Of a stretch of 64,000 nucleotides of DNA, positions 57,736-64,000 are shown piece by piece (position 1 is the stretch's first letter; every line of letters begins with the position of its first letter). The position numbers and the translations under genes were made by a program. Under the pieces are notes generated by a model. That model saw only the letters and a program-made list of their open reading frames with translations, made no database searches and was not told the DNA's origin. Origin of the DNA: Vibrio sonorensis (lineage in GTDB: Bacteria > Pseudomonadota > Gammaproteobacteria > Enterobacterales > Vibrionaceae); NCBI RefSeq assembly GCF_001854765.1, contig NZ_LJJE01000069.1, positions 1 to 64,000 of the forward strand, given 5' to 3'.

Positions 57736-58151
57736 GCTTTGATCTTGTTTAGCAGGGCTTCTAGCTGGATCAGTTCATCGTCACTAAATAGGTTTAAGAT
57801 CGCTTCGCACCCATAGTTAACTGATACTAGAGCGTCTTGATATAGCTCTTTTCCGACTGGTGTCAGTGCCACCATACTTTGTCTAGCATCCCGTGGATTC
57901 TCCACTTTTTCCACTACTCGGTGTTTGATCATTGGATTCAAAAGGCGCGTTACACCAGAGGCGGTAAGTCCTACGGATTCAGCAAGAACAATTCGGCTTA
58001 GTACTCCAGCAGTCGAACTAGCGATTTGATGCATGATCGAAAACTCGGTAAAGCTCAGTCCATGCGGCATAAGGCATGAGTCCATTTTTTTGTTAATTGT
58101 CGTACTCATTAAAGACTGGCTTAAAATAAGCTCTGTAGCACTTTTTTTCAT
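57732..58151 (-). CDS. MarR-family transcriptional regulator
   Basis: 139 aa from the ATG at 58151; the frame extends five codons further. The winged helix is 'LSFTEFSIMHQIASSTAGVLSRIVLAESVGLTASGVTRLLNPMIKHRVVEKVENPRDARQSMVALTPVGKELY' in MarR order, with the DxR wing residues as 'DAR'. A perfect 30-bp palindrome begins 11 bp upstream, the usual place for an autorepression operator. Its target may also include the ETF-QO region. Confidence 0.88.
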   Translation of the reverse strand: MKKSATELILSQSLMSTTINKKMDSCLMPHGLSFTEFSIMHQIASSTAGVLSRIVLAESVGLTASGVTRLLNPMIKHRVVEKVENPRDARQSMVALTPVGKELYQDALVSVNYGCEAILNLFSDDELIQLEALLNKIKA

Positions 58152-58161
58152 TATTAAACTC

Positions 58162-58191
58162 CACATATACTTGACTGATCAAGTATATGTG
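58162..58191. promoter_or_regulatory. Perfect palindrome, MarR autoregulatory operator
   Basis: Arms CACATATACTTGA and TCAAGTATATGTG, 13 bp each and fully complementary, around a 4-base spacer. It is 11 bp upstream of the MarR start codon. The same sequence could form a hairpin in a 5' leader, but the length and place suit a dimeric MarR site. Confidence 0.8.
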
Positions 58192-58297
58192 CTTCTTTTC
58201 GATTATTCAAATAATTGTGTGATAACAAATAAAAGACAGGTTTCTGAACGAAGTTACTTAGGTGGTAAAAGTGAGGGATAGAGTGATGTTACTAATA

Positions 58298-58323
58298 TAA
58301 AGCCGTTCCTTAGAACGGCTTTA
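58298..58323 (-). terminator. Terminator of the Dcu carrier gene
   Basis: TAAAGCCGTTC / GAACGGCTTTA, 11-bp perfect stem with a 4-base loop, 15 bp past the minus-strand stop codon. The T tract after it is weak. Confidence 0.75.
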
Positions 58324-58338
58324 TCGTTTTTCTCCGTA

Positions 58339-59666
58339 TTAACCTAGAAACAGTTGCCCCAACATGTAACCAACAAAACAGGCAGAGACTACACCAATAA
58401 GACCAACACTCATAAATGAATGATTAAAGTACCATTTACCTATCTTTGTCGTGCCGGAAGAATCGAAGTTCACCGTCGCGATATCAGAAGGATAATTTGG
58501 AATAAAGAAGTATCCATACACCGCTGGCATAATACCGATAAGAAGCGCTGGTTCTAAACCAAGACCTAACCCCACTGGTAACATCATACGAGCCGTCGCC
58601 GCTTGTGAGTTCACTACCACCGAAACAATAAATAGTGCAAAGGCAAAAGACCAAGGTATTCAGTAACCATACCGATGATCCCTTCTTTAAACTCTGGCAA
58701 TGCATATTTAAAGTAGGTATCTGACATCCACGCGATACCAAATATTGCAATGGCCGCGACCATCCCAGATTTAAACACAACGCCTTCTGGAACTTTTTTG
58801 GGGTCCGTTTTTGTTAAAAGCAGTATTAAACCACCAAATGCGAGCATCATCATTTGGATAATTACTGACATTTTGATTGGCTTCTCACCTTCAACAACAG
58901 TGCGAATTTCGGGGAACATAGCAATAAAAACAATAGACACCAGAGCGGCTAAAAAGATTAGAACCGAGTTTCTCGCCGAAGCTGGCAACACTTCATCGAG
59001 ACTTGTTGCCGTCGTATTTTCGATTTTGTTTCGCCAATATGGGTCTTCTAAACGACGCTTATACTCCGGATCGTCCACCAGCTCTTTACCGCGACGAACA
59101 CTGTAAAGTGCCATAAGCAAAGTGCCACACAAAGTAGCGGGAACCGTAATCATTAGAATGGAAACTAAGGTCAGTTCAGTTTGGATCCCCGATAACTGGG
59201 CAAGGTAATAAACAACAGCAGCTGAAATAGGTGACGCTGTAATAGCAATTTGTGAAGCTACTGAAGCTGCAGCCATAGGGCGTTCTGGGCGAATACCGTT
59301 CTTAAGAGCTACGTCGCCAATAATCGGCATCACCGAATAAACGGCGTGACCAGTACCCAACATAAACGTCATAGTGTAAGTAACAAAGGGAGCGATTAGT
59401 GTTACGTTTTTAGGGTTCTTCCTTAATATCCTTTCTGCCACTTGCAGCATAAATTTAAGCCCACCAGCCGCTTCAAGAATCGAAGCACAAGTAACAACGG
59501 CCAATATGATGAGCATTACCGTCACTGGCGGCGACGTTGGTGGCATACCAAATATAAATACTTGAACCACTAAACCAATGCCCGATATAACACCAAGGCC
59601 AATACCGCCAAAGCGGGAACCAACGTAAAGCATTATCAGTAAAAAGAGAAATTCTAAATACAACAT
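58339..59666 (-). CDS. Anaerobic C4-dicarboxylate transporter, DcuA/DcuB family (frameshifted)
   Basis: Conceptually 442 aa from the ATG at 59666, the family length. Marks: 'RFGGIGLGVISGIGLVVQVFIFGMPP', 'FVTYTMTFMLGTGHAVYSVMPIIGDVALKNGIRPERPMAAASVASQIAITASPISAAVVY', and the C-terminal 'PNYPSDIATVNFDSSGTTKIGKWYFNHSF'. One missing C near 58660 breaks the frame; restoring it reads 'TEYPWSFAFALFIVSVVVNSQ'. It exchanges fumarate, succinate, malate or aspartate under anoxia. It is alone, with no fumarase or DcuS/DcuR gene beside it. Confidence 0.88.
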
Positions 59667-59909
59667 ATTGATAACCTTAATCTTATTAACCACACTAATA
59701 TTAAGGTATTTACAATACGATTAACTTGAACGCTCTCATAATTCCGCTATATATTTCGCATATGCGATCTACTGCCCAATATATCGCTAGTAATAAGCGC
59801 ATGAACAGCTAAACACCCCACCGAGTGGAGCGTTTTACTTTTTGTATGAAAATAGGAAGTGAAAAGTGATGGGGATTTGAGTACAGTTCGTTATCCGTCG
59901 ATTTCAGTT
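59667..59909. other. Intergenic region upstream of the Dcu carrier gene
   Basis: About 240 bp without a gene. It includes a perfect 12-bp palindrome TCGCATATGCGA (59756-59767), 90 bp upstream of the carrier start. I see no FNR or Crp box in it. Confidence 0.4.
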
Positions 59910-60221
59910 TTAGCGCCACTCATTTTCGAGCACTTTATAGTGGAGAACATGAAGATCTGGTTTCAGTTGGTACTTTTCGTCTTCTGGATACAGTCTGGCA
60001 ACACCAATATCTTCACCAGAAAACGCTTTAATACACTCTAAATCTTGCCAATATGTAATCAAGGTGATTTCAATTTCGTTCTCTTTATCTCGCTTAAAAA
60101 TCTGAGCACCTCTAAAGCCTTCTACAGCGGAAGAATCTTTGATTCCTGTTTCGTACAAATAGGCAATAAATCCCTCCTCATGTTTCTTTGGGCAGGTTGC
60201 TTTCCACTCTCTCGCAATCAT
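59910..60221 (-). CDS. Antibiotic biosynthesis monooxygenase (ABM)-fold protein
   Basis: 103 aa. 'MIAREWKATCPKKHEEGFIAYLYETG' and 'RGAQIFKRDKENEIEITLITYWQDLECIKAFSGEDIGVARLYPEDEKY' fit the dimeric alpha/beta ABM fold. Members range from heme- or quinone-handling enzymes to binding proteins without known chemistry. No substrate hint is visible here; the gene stands alone. Confidence 0.7.
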   Translation of the reverse strand: MIAREWKATCPKKHEEGFIAYLYETGIKDSSAVEGFRGAQIFKRDKENEIEITLITYWQDLECIKAFSGEDIGVARLYPEDEKYQLKPDLHVLHYKVLENEWR

Positions 60222-60245
60222 CTTTTCTCTCCGTGAAAAATTATA

Positions 60246-60262
60246 CGTAGCGCGCCGCTACG
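60246..60262. other. Short hairpin
   Basis: CGTAGCG / CGCTACG with a 3-base loop, followed on the minus strand by TATAATTTTT. It may be a distant terminator for the 60457-60864 gene. The remaining sequence 60263-60456 holds nothing I can name. Confidence 0.35.
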
Positions 60263-60456
60263 CCTTAAGGTGATTTGATATAGTGCCTAGGTAAGTTACG
60301 GAATTCAAACTAGATATCATCCGTTATCAGGTAAGCGTTAATAGAGTGGAAAGTTAAATAAATTTAAACAGAGTATTTAGGATAATAACGTGTTTTCGCC
60401 GAAATATTCTTTTGAATCTCGCATATCGATCGAGAGAAAAAAGCATTTTCTTTACA

Positions 60457-60864
60457 CTATCTCTTTTTATTTTGTTGAACGAGTTTTTCGTGCCAAGCAT
60501 TGTTACCGTCTCGCTTACTAACATCATACTCCGCACAAAACTGAGATATCGTCATATTGTTATCACCAGTGGACAGTTTAAGGGCAAGTTCAACTCTTTG
60601 AAGTTTGCTTTGCAAACGCAAAATTTGTCCCGCGTTGGGACTTTTTTCTTTGGCATATTTAAGCGCCGCGTGTTTGCGTTCTGCCGCGCCAGCCCTGCGG
60701 TCAGCTTCTCCGAGTAAAAACCGTAGCTGAGCGACACTTTTCCCTTTTTTAAATGCTGGGGCAAGCAGCTCTGCACACTCGTCAAAAGTGGCGCTTTCCA
60801 TATAAGGGTCGATTTTGCTCGCTTGCTGACGCATCCACGCTAGCGCTAGTTCTTCGTCTGACAT
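60457..60864 (-). CDS. Conserved-looking hypothetical protein
   Basis: 135 aa, strongly helical and basic in the middle ('GEADRRAGAAERKHAALKYAKEKSPNAGQILRLQSKLQRVELALKLS'). The last 30 residues look like a short helix-turn-helix ('MTISQFCAEYDVSKRDGNNAWHEKL'). I do not recognise a family. Codon use and length suggest a real gene. The neighbours give no clue. Confidence 0.55.
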   Translation of the reverse strand: MSDEELALAWMRQQASKIDPYMESATFDECAELLAPAFKKGKSVAQLRFLLGEADRRAGAAERKHAALKYAKEKSPNAGQILRLQSKLQRVELALKLSTGDNNMTISQFCAEYDVSKRDGNNAWHEKLVQQNKKR

Positions 60865-60993
60865 ATCACAAGGTCTAAATAGATTTAATGGCCTTTATGA
60901 TATCGTTTTATGCCAAATAGCTGCAATAAAAGAATATTAAGTGAGGGAGCAGAACGTCATAAGCACATAATCGTGCAGAAATTCAATTCCAGT

Positions 60994-61743
60994 CTAGAAC
61001 ACCAGTCCGCCATCTAGCTCTAAGACTCGTGCCGTATAGTAATCATTTTCTAATATAAACCTCACTCCCTTGGCAATTTCTATAGGAAGGGCGACCCTAC
61101 CTAGGGGTATTGAGGCATTCAGCCTCTCTTTTGCTTGGTCTTTAAGTGCATCTATCATTTCAGTCTTAACGACGCCAGGGGCAATAGCCGCGGCTCTTAT
61201 CCCATGGCGGGCTAGCTCTTTACCCCACCCTACGGCAAGTGTTGCCACTGCTGCTTTAGACGCACTGTAATTGCTCTGTCCTATATTGCCAGCTCTCGCA
61301 ACCGAAGAGATATTAATAATGACCCCTTTAGACTGACAGTTAAGCATGCTGGCAACCGCTTCTCGACCACACAAAAATGTTCCAATTAGATTGACCTTAA
61401 TTACGCTTTCAAACTGAGCTAAGCTCATTTTACTGATTGACTTATCCGTTCTTTTTACCAGCAAGCCATCAGCTAAAATGCCGGCATTATTGACCAAGCC
61501 ATCGAGCCTTCCCCACTTTTTTACAATCTGTGCAAAGGTCGCTTCTACGCTGGATTCGTCGGTAATGTCTATTGGATAGGTTTCACTTTCGGTATCCAGC
61601 AATGCTTGAGTTCGCAACAGCCCGTCGGTGTTGAGATCAATCAATGCCAAATCCGCGCCTGCGGCCGATAACTCTTGGCATATGGACGCCCCGATCCCTT
61701 GTGCCGCACCAGTTACCGCAATTACTTTTCCACTTAAATCCAT
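60994..61743 (-). CDS. Short-chain dehydrogenase/reductase
   Basis: 249 aa. 'KVIAVTGAAQGIGASICQEL' nucleotide site with Asp in 'LALIDLN' (NAD preference), 'GLVNNAGILADG', catalytic Ser in 'INISSVARAG', Tyr and Lys in 'NYSASKAAVATL'. As the last gene of the valine/isoleucine block, a hydroxyacyl-CoA dehydrogenase step (for example 2-methyl-3-hydroxybutyryl-CoA) is plausible but not shown. It is 35 bp after the 3-hydroxyisobutyrate dehydrogenase gene. Confidence 0.82.
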   Translation of the reverse strand: MDLSGKVIAVTGAAQGIGASICQELSAAGADLALIDLNTDGLLRTQALLDTESETYPIDITDESSVEATFAQIVKKWGRLDGLVNNAGILADGLLVKRTDKSISKMSLAQFESVIKVNLIGTFLCGREAVASMLNCQSKGVIINISSVARAGNIGQSNYSASKAAVATLAVGWGKELARHGIRAAAIAPGVVKTEMIDALKDQAKERLNASIPLGRVALPIEIAKGVRFILENDYYTARVLELDGGLVF

Positions 61744-61778
61744 CGTTAACCTCCAATAGGCGCTAGTTGGAATTTTTG

Positions 61779-62676
61779 TTAGCTTTGGTCTTGAAAAAGT
61801 TTGAATAGGCTTGAAAAGTCCAGCTCTTCATTGCCCATGCTGTTGTGCATCGCGTATATATTGCGAGCCAGTGACCCCATTGGAATACTTGATTGGCTTT
61901 GGGTTGCAACTTCAATACCCAGACCGAGATCTTTTAGCATCAACTTGCTCATAAATCCCGGGTGGTAGTCATTTGAAGCTGGAGCGTTTTCCATGACTCC
62001 TGGACAGGGATTATAAAGTTCTAAAACCCAGTTGCGTCCCGAGCTTTGCAGCATAATGTCGGACAGCACTTTTGCATCCAGTCCATTTTTCACGCCTAGA
62101 GAGAGGGCTTCACAGGTCCCAGACATCAAAATACCAAGTAGCAGGTTATTGCAAATTTTAGCCATTTGACCATCCCCTGCATTACCTGCGTGAAACACAT
62201 TTTTACCCATGTGTTTTAGCACTTTTTCTGCTCTCTTAAATGCTTTTTCACTACCACCCACAATAAAGGTTAGTGTTCCTGCCTTTGCACCTGCCACCCT
62301 CCGGAAACTGGCGCATCCACAAAGTCAAAACCTCTTTCTTGTGCGCGGGCAGCCACCTGTTTGGCCGAAGCAGGGTCAATTGTCGACGAGTCGATCAGCA
62401 AGGTTTTACTTCCACTATATCAAACAAGCCGTTGTGTTGATTTTCGTCTCCCAAATAAACACTTTTGACCTGTTCTCCTGCGGGGAGCATAGTGATCACG
62501 CAGTCACTATCTGCTACCGCATCCTCGGTATTTAGAGCGACTTTCGCCCGACTTTTAAACGGGGCGGTCAGTGAAGGGTTGAGATCAAAAACGACTACCT
62601 GATAGCCTGAACTTATTAGGTTGTCAGCCATAGGCGCGCCCATATTTCCCACGCCAATAACAGTGATGGTTTTCAT
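61779..62676 (-). CDS. mmsB: 3-hydroxyisobutyrate dehydrogenase (two frameshifts)
   Basis: Conceptually 299 aa, the family length. The ATG at 62676 comes one base after the upstream stop, with AAGGA placed 8 bases before. 'ITVIGVGNMGAPMADNLISSGYQVVVFDLNPS' is the NAD site; 'VITMLPAGEQVKSVYLG' follows. Missing bases near 62408 (A run) and 62302 (G run) split it; the restored middle reads 'LLIDSSTIDPASAKQVAARA' and 'FVDAPVSGG-VAGAKAGTLTFIVGG'. The catalytic Lys lies in 'GDGQMAKICNNLLLGI'. Oxidises 3-hydroxyisobutyrate to methylmalonate semialdehyde in valine degradation. Confidence 0.92.
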
Positions 62677-62677
62677 A

Positions 62678-63814
62678 TTATTCATCCTTGTTGCTGCCTA
62701 GATTCGCCAACGGGTGTTCGTCAGGTGTCCACAATGATGTAAACAACAAATCTATAGTTGAAGTCGTTACTAGAGACACGTCATCAAACAACCACTCTGG
62801 CTTGCCATCTTTATCGATTAGTCTAGAACGAACCCCTTCTTCAAATTCACCAAGAAGCGCCGAACGAACGGCGAGGATCAGCTCTAGCTTAAAGCAGTCT
62901 TCTAAGCTTAGGTGGTCGTATTTCCTTACTTGTCGATAAGTGATGTGAGCTGATATAGCACTGCCCTCACTCAACCCTTTTTTCGCTTTGCGCAACCACT
63001 CCTCTTCCCCTTCAAGGGAGAGAACATTTGCCACTACGTCCATCAAATCACCATTAGTACATGCGTTTTGTATATCTCTCCAGACTGGACGTAGTTGTGC
63101 TTCTGGACAGTAGGGTTGGGTTTCTATCGCCAGCTCATCAAGAATAGGTTTAATAATGTGCTCTGGTTCGTGAGCTGCCCAGTTTGCTCCGAGTAGTGAT
63201 TTGAGTAATCTTACTTTGTTCTCACAACGTAGCACCCAATCTGCAAGCTTGGTGTCCAGAGCATCTTGCGCATTGATTATCGCGCCCGTTAAACCCAGAA
63301 ACAGCCCAATACCTTCATCCATGCGATTAAGAAACCAAGTACCTCCTACATCAGGAAACAGTCCGATATGAATTTCGGGCATTGCCAAGCGCGAGTTGGG
63401 CGTTACCACTTTGTGGCTACAACCGTTAAACAGGCCTATCCCTCCCCCCATGACAATCCCCTCACCCCAGCCTATGATTGGTTTGGGGTAGGTGTGGATC
63501 CGGTAGTCGCATTCGTACTCTAAAGAGAAATACCGCGTGCAAAACTCCACGGTTTCCTCTTCGTCTCCTTGCGACATAACGCGATACATGGTTCTTACAT
63601 CACCACCTGCACAGAATGATTTATCTCCTTCACCTTGAAGGAAAACCATTTTGACTTCGGACCTTTCCTGCCATTCCTTAAGCTTATCGTTCAGTAAATC
63701 CAGCATTTTGTAGGTGAGCGCATTTAGCGAAGCTGGGTTACTTAGGGTAGCTATGGCTAAAACACTCTGCCCGTCTATACATTGGCGCTCTTCAAATCTC
63801 ACTGTATCTGCCAT
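62678..63814 (-). CDS. 3-hydroxyisobutyryl-CoA hydrolase (enoyl-CoA hydratase superfamily)
   Basis: 378 aa from the ATG at 63814. Crotonase fold: 'SFCAGGDVRTMYRVMSQGD' (oxyanion hole), 'VMGGGIGLFNGCSHKVVTPNSRLAMPEIHIGLFPDVGGTWFLNRM' with the catalytic Glu and Asp of the hydrolase subgroup. The length, longer than simple hydratases (about 260 aa), fits the hydrolase. It releases CoA from 3-hydroxyisobutyryl-CoA. Adjacent genes supply the preceding and following steps. Confidence 0.9.
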   Translation of the reverse strand: MADTVRFEERQCIDGQSVLAIATLSNPASLNALTYKMLDLLNDKLKEWQERSEVKMVFLQGEGDKSFCAGGDVRTMYRVMSQGDEEETVEFCTRYFSLEYECDYRIHTYPKPIIGWGEGIVMGGGIGLFNGCSHKVVTPNSRLAMPEIHIGLFPDVGGTWFLNRMDEGIGLFLGLTGAIINAQDALDTKLADWVLRCENKVRLLKSLLGANWAAHEPEHIIKPILDELAIETQPYCPEAQLRPVWRDIQNACTNGDLMDVVANVLSLEGEEEWLRKAKKGLSEGSAISAHITYRQVRKYDHLSLEDCFKLELILAVRSALLGEFEEGVRSRLIDKDGKPEWLFDDVSLVTTSTIDLLFTSLWTPDEHPLANLGSNKDE

Positions 63815-63828
63815 AAACACTCCAATAC

Positions 63829-64000
63829 TTAGTCTTTAGCCCAATGAGGTTGTCGCTTTTCTAAAAACGCATTCACACCCTCTTTCTGATCTTTGCTGTC
63901 AAACAGTCGCAAAAATTCGTCGCGCTCACTGACAAGAGCATGTGCATGGGATGTATGGCGATGTGCTTGAATGAGTCGCTTACACGCAGCAACTGATACA
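63829..64000 (-). CDS. Enoyl-CoA hydratase, C-terminal end (cut by the window)
   Basis: Fifty-six codons plus a TAA, open at the right edge. The end 'SERDEFLRLFDSKDQKEGV' and 'NAFLEKRQPHWAKD' is the standard tail of short enoyl-CoA hydratases in branched-chain amino-acid degradation. It lies 14 bp upstream of the hydrolase gene on the same strand, so the operon continues beyond the window. Confidence 0.85.
   Translation of the reverse strand, partial: VSVAACKRLIQAHRHTSHAHALVSERDEFLRLFDSKDQKEGVNAFLEKRQPHWAKD

Noticed and set aside
1..64000. Mobile elements, CRISPR arrays, tRNA and rRNA genes
   Set aside because: I looked for transposase motifs, long terminal inverted repeats, evenly spaced direct repeats, CCA-ending cloverleaf sequences and conserved rRNA stretches and saw none.

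Overview
The window looks like a stretch of a gamma-proteobacterial chromosome, most probably Vibrionaceae (Vibrio or a close relative). The reasons are gene content and order: a phaB-phaA-phaP-phaC cluster in the Vibrio order, a VexIJK-type pump with two adaptor lipoproteins, acpH, tyrP behind TyrR boxes, an FNR/NrdR-controlled nrdDG pair and several methyl-accepting chemotaxis proteins. Base composition is moderate to AT-rich. I saw no tRNA, rRNA, insertion sequence, prophage or CRISPR array. Many genes are accessory or catabolic, which would fit a secondary chromosome, but the replicon cannot be told from the sequence.

Layout. 0.1-7 kb: OmpA-like lipoprotein, DsbA-like lipoprotein, membrane-anchored FKBP isomerase, retropepsin-like lipoprotein, aromatic/aspartate aminotransferase, then nrdG and nrdD with an unusually legible control region. 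7-15.7 kb: secreted endonuclease-family protein, then a reactive-sulfur locus with two divergent arms. One arm is an ArsR/YgaV-type regulator, two YeeE transporters, an RND permease and its adaptor; the other is a DUF2892 protein and a CoA-disulfide reductase-rhodanese. 15.7-18.5 kb: an operon of racemase, two acetyltransferases and an MFS carrier. 18.6-22.8 kb: polyhydroxyalkanoate cluster. 23.4-29.5 kb: RND pump with two adaptors and a divergent TetR. 29.5-36.6 kb: DEAD-box helicase, acpH, tyrP, chemoreceptor, diguanylate cyclase, and a Fur-type site between a small membrane protein and a cysteine-rich protein. 36.6-50 kb: HopJ-family protein; a periplasmic binding protein, histidine kinase and HD-GYP regulator; MocR regulator; two more chemoreceptors; AraC regulator and MATE pump. 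50.9-64 kb: branched-chain-type 2-oxoacid dehydrogenase E1alpha/E1beta/E2, etfBA, ETF-quinone oxidoreductase, MarR regulator, Dcu carrier, and a minus-strand valine/isoleucine degradation cluster that runs off the right end.

How the genes work together. The right-hand 13 kb forms a coherent branched-chain amino-acid route. The E1/E2 complex makes acyl-CoAs; acyl-CoA dehydrogenases (outside the window) pass electrons through EtfAB and ETF-QO to quinone; enoyl-CoA hydratase, 3-hydroxyisobutyryl-CoA hydrolase and 3-hydroxyisobutyrate dehydrogenase complete the valine branch. A LiuR-like palindrome lies between etfB and the ETF-QO gene. The 8-15.7 kb locus looks like a persulfide-sensing and detoxification module that includes an RND efflux pump.

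A caution for every user of this sequence: I count fifteen places where a conserved gene is broken by an apparent single-base deletion, mostly in short runs of G, C or A. In each case adding back one base restores the expected family sequence and length. This pattern points to systematic base-calling deletions rather than pseudogenes. I therefore annotate each such gene over its whole span and give the break point.
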